Source: Nevskiales bacterium
Lineage (GTDB): Bacteria > Pseudomonadota > Gammaproteobacteria > Nevskiales > Nevskiaceae
DNA length: 64,000 nt
Direction: 5' to 3'
NCBI GenBank assembly: GCA_028698335.1
Contig: JAQVDP010000008.1
Location: forward strand, 124,001-188,000
Shown here: piece after piece, positions 52,472-63,144 of the stretch
How the letters are laid out: every line of letters starts with the position of its first letter
How positions within the stretch are numbered: position 1 is the first letter of the stretch
Notes under the pieces: model-generated
What the model saw: the letters and a program-made list of their open reading frames with translations, nothing else
What the model was told of the DNA's origin: nothing
The model's database searches: none
Program-made: the position numbers and the translations under genes

Positions 52472-52476
52472 ACACG

Positions 52477-55140
<2,664 letters not shown>

Positions 55141-55204
55141 GCGGTCTCCTCGCACCGGCGGCGCGCACGAGGCGCGATCGGTTTCGGACCAATGTAGACG
55201 TGCC

Positions 55205-55250
55205 CCATATATATGTCCAATATATGGAAAGTACGTTATCCATATTTACT
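55205..55250. promoter_or_regulatory. AT-rich operator region between aceE and lysR
   Basis: CCATATAT (55205-55212) and ATATATGG (55220-55227) form a perfect inverted repeat with a 7-base spacer, and a further CCATAT half-site begins at 55240. In DNA this GC-rich the cluster stands out, and it is placed for a LysR protein controlling the divergent genes. Confidence 0.55.
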
Positions 55251-55261
55251 AGATATGTGAC

Positions 55262-56179
55262 ATGGAGCTGCGGCACCTGCGCTATTTCCTCGCCGTGGCC
55301 GAGGAACTGCACTTCACCCGCGCGGCCGAACGCCTCGGCATCGGCCAGCCGCCGCTGTCGCAGCAGATCCAGGCGCTGGAGCGGGAACTCGGAACCGAAC
55401 TGTTCAGGCGCCTGCCGCGCGGCGTCGCGCTGACCGACGCCGGTCGCATTTTTCTCGACGACGCCCGCGCCATCCTCAAGGACGTGCAGCGCGCCACCGA
55501 CCGCGTGCAGCGCGTCGCCCGCGGCGAGCTCGGCCGCATCCGCGTCGGCATGATCAACTCGGCGCCGTTCCACCCGTTCATCCCCAACGTCATCCGCGAG
55601 TTCCGTCGCCGCTATCCCGGCGTCGCGCTGACCCTGCAGGAGAACAGCACGCCGCTGCTCGCCGACGCGCTACAGAACGACCAGGTCGACATCGCCTTCG
55701 TGCGCCCGCTGATCGGCGACAGCGGCGGCCTGCTGACCCGGCACCTGTTCGACGAGGAGGTCGTCATCGCCCTGCCCAGCGGCCACGCGCTGGCGCGCCG
55801 GCGCAGCCTGCCGCTGCTGGCGCTGTCGCTGGAGCCCTTCGTGCTGTTCCCGCGCTCGGTCGGCTCCGGCCTCTACGACGAAATCATCGCCACCTGCCGC
55901 AAGGTCGGGTTCAGTCCGCGCATCGTCCAGGAGACCCTGCAGGTCACGTCCATCGTCAACCTCGTCGCCGCCGGGCTCGGCGTCTCACTGGTGCCGGCCT
56001 CGATGCAGCAGGTCCACACCGACGGCGTCGCCTACCGTCGCATCAGCGGGCCGCGCCCCAGGGCGCGCATGAGCCTCATCCACCGCGAAGACCCGGACCC
56101 GACCTCGCCGGTCAGCAACATGATCCGGCTCGCCGCCCAGATGGTGCGGACGACCAGCCCCGCGCGCAGCGGCCGATAG
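55262..56179 (+). CDS. LysR-family transcriptional regulator
   Basis: This 305-residue LysR regulator has an N-terminal winged helix (MELRHLRYFLAVAEELHFTRAAERLGIGQ, split as in the family) and a C-terminal periplasmic-binding-like effector domain starting near residue 90 (RIRVGMINSAPFHPF). It starts at 55262 and is divergent from aceE, 121 bases away, with AT-rich inverted repeats between. It could control pyruvate dehydrogenase or only itself. It converges on another LysR gene. Confidence 0.88.
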   Translation: MELRHLRYFLAVAEELHFTRAAERLGIGQPPLSQQIQALERELGTELFRRLPRGVALTDAGRIFLDDARAILKDVQRATDRVQRVARGELGRIRVGMINSAPFHPFIPNVIREFRRRYPGVALTLQENSTPLLADALQNDQVDIAFVRPLIGDSGGLLTRHLFDEEVVIALPSGHALARRRSLPLLALSLEPFVLFPRSVGSGLYDEIIATCRKVGFSPRIVQETLQVTSIVNLVAAGLGVSLVPASMQQVHTDGVAYRRISGPRPRARMSLIHREDPDPTSPVSNMIRLAAQMVRTTSPARSGR

Positions 56180-56233
56180 CGGCCCCGGCCGTCCCGTGCC
56201 GCCCCAAAAGGCAGGCGCAGGACGGACGCGTGC

Positions 56234-57154
56234 TCAGGCGCGGGCCTGCGACCCGACCGAATCCTCCCGGGCACTCCACTGCAGCACGAAGTCCACGAAG
56301 GTCCGGAGCCGGGTCGGGATCAGATCGCGGTCGCGATACAGCATGTTGATCACCCTTGGCGGGCCCTCCCAGTCTGGCAGCACGCTCTCGACACCGTCGA
56401 TCGCGACGTCCCCGGTGAAGTTGTAGTCCGGCAACAGCGCGATGCCCTGCCCGTGACGGGCGAATTCCAGCGCCACCAGATTGTCGTCGACCGTGATCGC
56501 GGGTTCCGGCAGGACGCCCGCGACCTCCCCGCTGGACCGGTGCGTCAGCGACCAGCGCCGGATGGGGTTGCTCACGATCAGCCGGTGCCGCACCAGCTCC
56601 GCCGGGTGCGCCGGCACACCCGCCTGCCGCAGATACCGGGACGCCGCGCACAGGCGCAACCGGCTCCGCCAGACCGGCCGCGCCACCCAGTCGGCCTGCA
56701 TCGGCTCGCCGGCCCGGAACGCCAGATCGAAGCGGTCCTCGGCCAGATCGGCGTTGTGGTTGGACAGGTGCAGGTCCAGCCGGATCTTCGGGTACATCTG
56801 CATGAACGCGCCGGTGCAGCGCCCGAGCCAGTTCTGCGCCGAGTTGGTCGGCGCGGCGATCCTCAGCACGCCGCACAGGCTGTGGTAGTGACGGTCCAGC
56901 CGCTCGCTGGCCTGGCTCAGATCCGCCACCAGAGGCCCGCACTGCTCCAGATACATCTGTCCGGCGCTGGTCAGACCGAAAAGATGCGCGTTGCGCTCGA
57001 ACAGCCGGCAGCCGAGCTGCGTCTCCAGGCGCTTGAGCCGCCGGCTCAGCGTCGCCATCGGTACGTCCAGCTCCTTCGACGCCTGCGTCAGGCTGCTGTG
57101 CCGCGCGGTCAGGACGAACAGGCGCAGGTCGTCCAGCGAGTATCCTTGATCCAT
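56234..57154 (-). CDS. LysR-family transcriptional regulator
   Basis: This 306-residue LysR regulator has helix-turn-helix LTQASKELDVPMATLSRRLKRLE near the N terminus and an effector domain from about residue 95. It belongs to the DsdC/AaeR-like set with LFERNAHLFGLT. The ATG at 57154 has GGGAG nine bases upstream; an in-frame ATG at 57163 is possible. It is divergent from an EamA transporter gene and probably controls it. A small inverted repeat, TCCCAT-TT-ATGGGA (57165-57178), sits just before the start. Confidence 0.85.
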   Translation of the reverse strand: MDQGYSLDDLRLFVLTARHSSLTQASKELDVPMATLSRRLKRLETQLGCRLFERNAHLFGLTSAGQMYLEQCGPLVADLSQASERLDRHYHSLCGVLRIAAPTNSAQNWLGRCTGAFMQMYPKIRLDLHLSNHNADLAEDRFDLAFRAGEPMQADWVARPVWRSRLRLCAASRYLRQAGVPAHPAELVRHRLIVSNPIRRWSLTHRSSGEVAGVLPEPAITVDDNLVALEFARHGQGIALLPDYNFTGDVAIDGVESVLPDWEGPPRVINMLYRDRDLIPTRLRTFVDFVLQWSAREDSVGSQARA

Positions 57155-57164
57155 CGGATCCATC

Positions 57165-57178
57165 TCCCATTTATGGGA
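57165..57178. promoter_or_regulatory. Inverted repeat before the LysR start, candidate autoregulatory site
   Basis: TCCCAT-TT-ATGGGA lies 11 bases upstream of the lysR start codon at 57154, in the 108-base AT-richer region shared with the EamA gene. The 6-bp arms and position suggest an operator, but evidence is limited. Confidence 0.3.
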
Positions 57179-57262
57179 TCTAATTTGCCAATTTCGCCAG
57201 TATTTTTGCAAAAACAGAATATATAGGATGCCGGCCTTCACCCGACCCACCCGAGGTGTCCC

Positions 57263-58180
57263 GTGCAATCCAACACCCTTGCCGTATGGCTGATGGCGGT
57301 GCTCAGCGTGTTTTTCTGGGGCAGCAACTTCAACGCCGCGGCCGTCCTCGTCGGGCACCTGTCACCGCTGTCCGCGGCCGCCGAACGCTTCACCGTGGCG
57401 ATCGGGCTCATGTTGCTGTGGCGCCTGCTGCGGGGACGCCCCGAAACGCGGCTGACCGGCACGGACATCCTCGTCCTGTCGGCCCTGGGCCTGATCGGCG
57501 TGTTCGGATTCAACTTCGCGTTCTTCGAGGGCATGCGGCAGACCTCCCCGCTCAACGGCGCGCTGATCATGGCCACCAGTCCGCTGGTGACCGCCCTGCT
57601 GACCGGCTGGCTGCTGCAGACCCCGATACGCCGGCTCCAGGGCGTCGGCATCGTCGTCAGCCTGGCCGGCGTCTCGCTCGTGGTCACCGGCGGACACCTG
57701 CACGACCTGCACGTCGCCCCGGGCGATCTCGACATGATGCTGGCCTGCCTGTGCTGGAGCCTGTACTCGGTGCTCGTCAAGAAATTCGCCGGTCATGTCC
57801 ACCCGATTCAGCTCACCCGCTGGACACTGGGCGCCGGGGTACTGTGCCTCTGGATCGTCGCCGCGTTCACCAGCGACCCGCTCGCCGAACTGCGGCAGCT
57901 GCCGCTGGACCACCACCTGCTGCTGGTCTACATGGCGGTTTTCGGATCGATCCTCGCATACGTCATGTTCCTCAACGCGGTCCAGGTCATCGGACCCGGC
58001 CGGATCGCGCTGGTCTTCAATCTGGTGCCCGTGTTCACGCTGATCATCGGGCTGGCCTTCGGCCACGCGCCCGACAGCGCCCAGGTGTTCGGCATGATGC
58101 TGGTCTTCGCCGGCGTGATCGTCGGCAGCGGCGCGCTCAACGGCCTGGTCCCAAGTCGGCGCCTGGTGGCGGACACCTAG
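57263..58180 (+). CDS. EamA/DMT-family transporter
   Basis: This 305-residue inner-membrane protein has about ten hydrophobic helices in two EamA repeats (VFFWGSNFNAAAVLVGH at the start; CLCWSLYSVLVKKFAG near the middle). Such proteins export amino acids, nucleosides or other metabolites. The start is GTG at 57263, 108 bases from a divergent LysR gene that probably regulates it. A strong hairpin follows its stop codon. Confidence 0.87.
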   Translation: MQSNTLAVWLMAVLSVFFWGSNFNAAAVLVGHLSPLSAAAERFTVAIGLMLLWRLLRGRPETRLTGTDILVLSALGLIGVFGFNFAFFEGMRQTSPLNGALIMATSPLVTALLTGWLLQTPIRRLQGVGIVVSLAGVSLVVTGGHLHDLHVAPGDLDMMLACLCWSLYSVLVKKFAGHVHPIQLTRWTLGAGVLCLWIVAAFTSDPLAELRQLPLDHHLLLVYMAVFGSILAYVMFLNAVQVIGPGRIALVFNLVPVFTLIIGLAFGHAPDSAQVFGMMLVFAGVIVGSGALNGLVPSRRLVADT

Positions 58181-58204
58181 ACCGGCGCCGGCGCAGTCCG
58201 CACC

Positions 58205-58240
58205 ACGGCCGGGCGGACCAGAAAACCGCCCGGCCGTTTG
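58205..58240 (+). terminator. Intrinsic terminator after the EamA gene
   Basis: ACGGCCGGGCGG (58205-58216) pairs perfectly with CCGCCCGGCCGT (58226-58237) around a 9-base A-rich loop, followed by a short T run. It lies 24 bases after the stop codon. Confidence 0.75.
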
Positions 58241-58381
58241 TCGCCGCCCGCCGTTCCGAAGCCACGCTGACGGGACCACCCCGGCGGCACGCGACGACGC
58301 CCCGCGCAAGGTGCCTTGCGTCACGGCCGGCACCGCCGCGACCGGTTAGGCTGCGCCGGATCGCAACCGGAAGTCCCGCCA

Positions 58382-59107
58382 GTGACCCAGCGCCACCTGA
58401 TCGTCCTCGGCATCCTGATCCTGCTCGTCCCGCTGGTGTGGCTGGCGGACCGGCACCTGCTCGCTCACAAGGGCGGCTTCTTCCCGGTGGACTTCAGCGG
58501 CGTGCTGATCGGCGCCTACGGCATCTGGCTGGCGCTGCACATCGCGCTCAGCAGCCTGTGGGTCGCCCGCATGCAGCCGGAACGGCTCTTCGCCGCCCAT
58601 CTGGGCTGCGGCCTCGCCGCCGCCGCGCTGCTGATCGCCGGCACCCTCGCCTATGGCTGGATCGACCGCCTGCGCTCCGCGCGCAGCCACGCCGCACGCA
58701 TGGAACAGCGCGCCGCCCTCCATGACCGGATCGAACTGCTGCGCTGGTGGCACATCCCGGATGCCGGGCGCCCGCAGGCGATTCACGCCCGGGTCCGCCT
58801 GCGCCAGCCCGGTCGCTTCGCCGCCCATGCCGAAGGCCGCAGCGGCGAACCGGACGACGTGCAGGTCTTCGCCGGCGAACTCGACGCCCAGCTCCAGATC
58901 CCCGAGCCCGGCATCGTCGACTGCGTGCTGCCGCTGACCTACTACGCCGACCGCACGGCGACCGACATCTCGCTGCGCTTCTACCTGTTCGAAAAACCCA
59001 CCGGCCCCGGCGCCGGCGACCTCAGCAAGACCTACCTGGCCAGGCCGACGACCCGCGACGACGGCCGGACGTTCTACGCCCCGCTACCGGCGCCATCCGC
59101 GCCCTGA
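58382..59107 (+). CDS. Hypothetical inner-membrane protein
   Basis: This 241-residue protein of unknown family has three predicted membrane helices in the first 110 residues (LIVLGILILLVPLVWLA, GVLIGAYGIWLALHIAL, LAAAALLIAGTLAYGW). A soluble C-terminal domain starts HIPDAGRPQAIHARVRLRQP. The GTG at 58382 is preferred, with a GGAAG-like site upstream, because the longer frame to 58316 is arginine-rich shadow sequence. It stands alone after the EamA terminator; I see no partner gene. Confidence 0.6.
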   Translation: MTQRHLIVLGILILLVPLVWLADRHLLAHKGGFFPVDFSGVLIGAYGIWLALHIALSSLWVARMQPERLFAAHLGCGLAAAALLIAGTLAYGWIDRLRSARSHAARMEQRAALHDRIELLRWWHIPDAGRPQAIHARVRLRQPGRFAAHAEGRSGEPDDVQVFAGELDAQLQIPEPGIVDCVLPLTYYADRTATDISLRFYLFEKPTGPGAGDLSKTYLARPTTRDDGRTFYAPLPAPSAP

Positions 59108-59504
59108 AGACACCGTTCATCCCGCACGCTTGCTCACCGCGGACATCCGGCGTGTAATGCCACAAAGCGCTGACGCCCGGCTTCGATCTCAAACCCGTGA
59201 AGCACTGTTCAGGAACGACAGGTGCGGGGAGGCTTTATGGCAGAGATGCCGCACATCCGTTCGATTGCAGGTAGGCTCCGAGTGGGACCGTGTACACACT
59301 CGTCCGGTACACGCAAGCCGTATTTCACGGGCCATTCATCACCGCTGAATTCGTGTCGTGCTTCATGGAATGAGTATTTATATAAGCAGTATTGAAAACC
59401 CGTGGTCATTACAGGAAACAATCTAGTGTCTGCTACGGCTGACATCTGGGAACCCGCTGAACAAATCGCCAAGCGGAGACGTCAGATCGATTGGGAGGGA
59501 TTTC
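59108..59504. other. AT-richer spacer before the HEPN gene
   Basis: The GC content drops visibly from about 59140 to 60170 relative to the rest of the window. Short frames here (for example GTG at 59402 to 59623, and a minus-strand frame at 59209-59472) show no recognisable family. An AT-rich TATTTATATAAG near 59375 could be a promoter. Possible remnant sequence at an insertion edge. Confidence 0.4.
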
Positions 59505-60158
59505 ATGAGCCATTGGACATCAGCGCAAACCTCGGCCCTTGCGAACGTGGAGGCATCTCTGCGCACAGTCGAAAGCATCTTGAGCTTCGTCAAAGATGGC
59601 CAGGGAAAGCCATCAAAGGGTGAGAGGGCGCTGTTCGCCGCTGCTGTAGTATTTCTTTATGGACTTTGGGAAAACTACGTCGAGCAGCTTGCGATAGAGC
59701 TAGTAACGAAAGTATCTGGGCAGCTCAGCCCCGACAAGGTTCCTGAGATTATTAGAAAGCAGCTCGAAAAGAAGGGCACTTGGGAACTGGCGGTTCATCC
59801 CGGATGGAAGTCGCTTTGGGTCGAGAACGTAAAGCGCATGGCCATCGGCGACGACGGAGAGTCGTTTGGCATGAACACCGCTCGCGCTGGGCAAGTGAAG
59901 AATCTTCTAATAAATGCCGGCGCAACTGATCCATTTGAGAACATATCCAATGACATCATCCCAGCCCACTTGGCCGTTTCCAACATCACAGAAGCCGTGA
60001 ATAAGCTCGTCGAACTACGCGGCGAAATCGTTCACACCGGCACTGTTCCATCGACCCTAAGAAAGCACCACGTCAAGGACTGGAAGGTCTTCGTTAAAGA
60101 TTTGGTGGAGTGTCTGGACGCTAACTGCCGAGCTCAATGCAAGACACTTCTGCGCTAA
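59505..60158 (+). CDS. HEPN-domain protein
   Basis: This 217-residue helical protein looks like a HEPN (MAE_28990-like) domain. It has LYGLWENYVEQ in the first half and the R-x4-H active-site pattern Arg172-GEIV-His177 (RGEIVHTGT) in the second. HEPN proteins are often RNases in toxin, defence or abortive-infection systems. The ATG at 59505 follows GGGAGG with five bases of spacing. Codon use and GC content differ from the neighbours, pointing to horizontal acquisition. No antitoxin, DUF262 or restriction partner is visible beside it, so it may be an orphan. Confidence 0.65.
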   Translation: MSHWTSAQTSALANVEASLRTVESILSFVKDGQGKPSKGERALFAAAVVFLYGLWENYVEQLAIELVTKVSGQLSPDKVPEIIRKQLEKKGTWELAVHPGWKSLWVENVKRMAIGDDGESFGMNTARAGQVKNLLINAGATDPFENISNDIIPAHLAVSNITEAVNKLVELRGEIVHTGTVPSTLRKHHVKDWKVFVKDLVECLDANCRAQCKTLLR

Positions 60159-60391
60159 ACACCTTGCAGGGAAGATTGTTGATCCACGGATCCGCCTGCC
60201 GCAAGCGTGATCCTGATGGCACACCGAACCCACACCCCGATCCCCTCGCGCATGAGCAGCCGACTGAAATCACCGGGCCATCGGGCATGACCGCAACCGC
60301 GGACAACGCCGTGCACATCCCCCTCCGCTGATGCACCGAGGTTCGGCGCAGCGGCATCGCGGTGCCGGCGCCCGGTATGCTGTGCGCCTCC

Positions 60392-61261
60392 ATGCCCGCA
60401 CCATCCCATATCTCCGCCACGCGTCTGGTCATGCTCACCGCCGCGACCATGCTGGCGTTCGCGGCGAATTCGCTGCTGTGTCGGGAGGCGCTGGCCTCGG
60501 GCAGCATCGGCCCGGCCAGCTTCACGCTGCTGCGCATCGCATCCGGCGCCGCGGTGCTCGGGCTGCTCGCGGCGCATCGGACCCGATCCTTCCGCGTGGG
60601 CGGCGGCTGGCGTGCAGCGGCGGCGCTGTTCGCATACGCGGCGGCGTTTTCGTTTGCCTACACCCATCTCAGCGCCGGCACCGGGGCATTGCTGCTGTTC
60701 GGCGCCGTTCAGACCACGATGATCGTCTGGGGCCTGTGGTCGGGCGAGCGCATCAACGCACCGCAGCTGGCGGGGGCGCTGGCCGCGGGGGCCGGACTGG
60801 TCTGGCTGCTGCTGCCGGGCGTGACCGCGCCACCCGTGGGAGATGCCGCGCTGATGCTCGGCGCGGGAGGTGCTTGGGGGGTCTATTCGCTGCTGGGCCG
60901 CGGGGGCCGGCAGCCGACGGTGGCGACTGCGGGCAATTTCATCCGCGCGGTGCCGATGGCCGTGCTCGCATACCTGCTGTTCGGCCAGGCGGAACGCAGC
61001 AGCGGCATCGGCATCGCCTATGCCGTGGCGTCGGGCGCGCTCGCATCCGGCATGGGATACGCGCTCTGGTATTCGGTGCTGCCGGCGCTCAAGGCCACCA
61101 CCGCCGCCACCGTCCAGCTCAGCGTGCCGGTGATCGCGGTGTCCGGCGGCTTCGTCCTGCTGGGCGAACCCGTCACCTCACGACTGCTCGTTGCCGCCGT
61201 CGCCGTGCTCGGCGGCATCGCCGCGTTCGTCATGTGCAGGAACCGCGAGCCCGCCGCCTGA
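60392..61261 (+). CDS. EamA/DMT-family transporter
   Basis: This 289-residue membrane protein has ten hydrophobic segments in two EamA halves (LTAATMLAFAANSLLCREAL at the N terminus; GMGYALWYSVLPALKATTAA near 215). It is distinct from the other EamA gene at 57263. The ATG at 60392 is the best-supported start; 60362 and 60431 are alternatives. It marks the return to GC-rich sequence after the HEPN island. The substrate is unknown. Confidence 0.82.
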   Translation: MPAPSHISATRLVMLTAATMLAFAANSLLCREALASGSIGPASFTLLRIASGAAVLGLLAAHRTRSFRVGGGWRAAAALFAYAAAFSFAYTHLSAGTGALLLFGAVQTTMIVWGLWSGERINAPQLAGALAAGAGLVWLLLPGVTAPPVGDAALMLGAGGAWGVYSLLGRGGRQPTVATAGNFIRAVPMAVLAYLLFGQAERSSGIGIAYAVASGALASGMGYALWYSVLPALKATTAATVQLSVPVIAVSGGFVLLGEPVTSRLLVAAVAVLGGIAAFVMCRNREPAA

Positions 61262-61345
61262 GCCGATAGCGCCGGTCGCGCGGAATGCCGCCTTGACCAG
61301 CACAACCGACACGACCCTCATCCACCCGACACGGATTCCGTCCCA

Positions 61346-61798
61346 ATGACCTGGCCACTCGAATACCAACGCGCCGCACAGGACTTCGAACGCTTCATGC
61401 TCGCCGCCCGCGACGCGTCGGGACTGGCGACGACGAACATGGCCTGGACCATGACGCAGGGCGTGCTGCTGACATTCAGACGGCGATTGTCGGTGCGCGA
61501 CGCCATCGCGTTCGCCAATGTGCTGCCGCCGCTGCTCCGCGCCCTGTTCCTGGACGACTGGAACCCCGACGAGCCACCGGCGCCGTTCGGCTCCCGCGAG
61601 GATCAGACGCGGGAAGCGCAGTCGTTGCGCGCCGAACACAATTTCTCGCCGGACCATGCCATCGAGGCCGTCGCCACCGCCTTGCATCAGTGCGTGGACG
61701 CAGCGACCCTGGAGCGCGTCCTGGACCGACTGCCACCGGAGGCCAGGGCGTTCTGGGCGGTGCCGGCACCCGGGGCGCGGCCGGCCGGCGGCGGCTAG
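61346..61798 (+). CDS. DUF2267 protein
   Basis: This 150-residue soluble protein has the DUF2267 pattern: repeated helical units with RRRLSVRDAIAFANVLPPLLRALFLDDWNP (split), SREDQTREAQSL and VLDRLPPEARAFW. The function is unknown. It converges on the LOG-family gene, with 88 bases between stop codons, and follows the EamA gene by 84 bases. Confidence 0.75.
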   Translation: MTWPLEYQRAAQDFERFMLAARDASGLATTNMAWTMTQGVLLTFRRRLSVRDAIAFANVLPPLLRALFLDDWNPDEPPAPFGSREDQTREAQSLRAEHNFSPDHAIEAVATALHQCVDAATLERVLDRLPPEARAFWAVPAPGARPAGGG

Positions 61799-61886
61799 AA
61801 ATTCCCGTTGCGCATGACCCGGCCGTTGCAGGGCGGATCGCCGATCCACCCTGAGGGGCTCAGGTTCGGCCGACGGCTCCGCTGCG

Positions 61887-62621
61887 CTAATCCGCCTTGC
61901 CCGGCCGGGGCAAGTCCACGTCGGCGCCGCGACTGATCGGCGGCGACTCGCGCAGTTTTTCTGCCGCGGCAAGCATCTGCTGGCGCTTCCAGTCGCGGTG
62001 TTCGCGCATGATGGTCAGCACCTCTTCAGGATCGTCGGTCAGCCGGATGATGGAGAGATCCTCCCCGGCGACCGTCCCCTGCTTGAGCATGGTGCCTCTG
62101 ACCCAGTCCACCAATCCGCCTTAGTAGTCGCTGCCGAACAGGACGAGGGGCATCGAATAGATCTTGTGCGTCTGCATGAGCGTCAGGGCTTCAAAGAACT
62201 CGTCCAGCGTGCCGAAGCCGCCCGGCATACAGACGTAGCCCATCGAGTACTTGACGAACATCACCTTGCGGGCGAAGAAGTAGTGGAACTGCAGCGCCAG
62301 ATCCTGAAACGGATTGGGGTGCTGTTCCACCGGCAGGGAGATGTTCAGCCCGACCGACCGGCCGTGTACGTCGTAGGCCCCTTTGTTGGCGGCTTCCATG
62401 AGCCCCGGACCGCCGCCGGTGATGATGGTAAAGCCATTGCGGGCCAGCAGCTGCGCGATGGTTTCCGCCTGCCGATAGTAGGGACTGTTCTCCTCCAGCC
62501 GGGCGGAACCGAATATGGAGACCGAAAATCCCAGCTGGGAAAGTTTGTCGAAACCTTCGATGAACTCGCTGATGATGCGGAACATCCGCCAGGATTCGTC
62601 GCCTTTCAGGTCTTCGATCAT
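61887..62621 (-). pseudogene. LOG-family (TIGR00730) protein split by an in-frame TAA
   Basis: One frame from 62621 to 61887 encodes a LOG-like (lonely guy) protein with GGGPGLMEAANKGA and the catalytic PGGFGTLDEFFEAL. After FGSDY a TAA (62121-62123) falls where the family has Trp (DYWGGL). The remainder, GGLVDWVRG to DVDLPRPGKAD, continues in the same frame with no shift. Either a 166-residue product is made, or the gene is inactivated, or the codon is read through or mis-sequenced. TGG to TAA needs two changes. LOG enzymes release nucleobases from nucleoside monophosphates. Confidence 0.7.
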
Positions 62622-62739
62622 TGCGAATTTCCCCGTTTACCGAGCAGCGGTCCGACCCGTACCCCGAGCTGGCAGCATACACCGCGACAGCAGACGAATT
62701 CCCAGCGATCGCGACGCAGTGCATCGCGCAAGGAGCGAC

Positions 62740-63126
62740 ATGACTCTCTTTTCCCGGGACGTGTATTACGTCCGGATCTCACCTGACCTGATCGTGTGCC
62801 GCAATGTCACGGCGGGGCTGGAACATCGGCAGCCGGCCTCGACGCCTTTCACGACTCAGCGCCTGCTGGTCGCCTCGTTTCAACCTGCCGTCGAGACGCT
62901 GCGCACCGCATTGCGCAGGACCCACAGGCGTTCCCTGCTGCGGCCGGCGATGCTGCTGCATCCGCTGGAACGGATCGACGGCGGACTCAGTGCAATCGAG
63001 ACGCGCGTGCTGGTCGAGCTTGCGGCCAGTGTCGGCGCCGCCACTTGCGTCGTGCATGTCGGGCCGGAGCTGTCGGATCGCGAAGTGATCGCGCGGATCG
63101 ATGGTGCAGCCCGCTCGAATCGCTGA
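62740..63126 (+). CDS. Hypothetical protein
   Basis: This 128-residue protein starts MTLFSRDVYYVRISPDLIVC. AGGAG (62731-62735) lies four bases before the ATG. It has an N-terminal strand-rich part and a C-terminal segment LVELAASVGAATCVVHVGPEL. It vaguely resembles the N-terminal part of MreB-like actin-fold proteins, but I would not rely on that. It lies between the LOG-family and radical SAM genes, without a clear partner. Confidence 0.45.
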   Translation: MTLFSRDVYYVRISPDLIVCRNVTAGLEHRQPASTPFTTQRLLVASFQPAVETLRTALRRTHRRSLLRPAMLLHPLERIDGGLSAIETRVLVELAASVGAATCVVHVGPELSDREVIARIDGAARSNR

Positions 63127-63144
63127 GCGCCGGCGCGCCGGCGC

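Noticed and set aside
59402-59623. A 73-codon frame overlapping the HEPN start as a possible antitoxin
   Set aside because: No recognisable fold, and most of its second half is a shadow of the HEPN gene; too weak to call.
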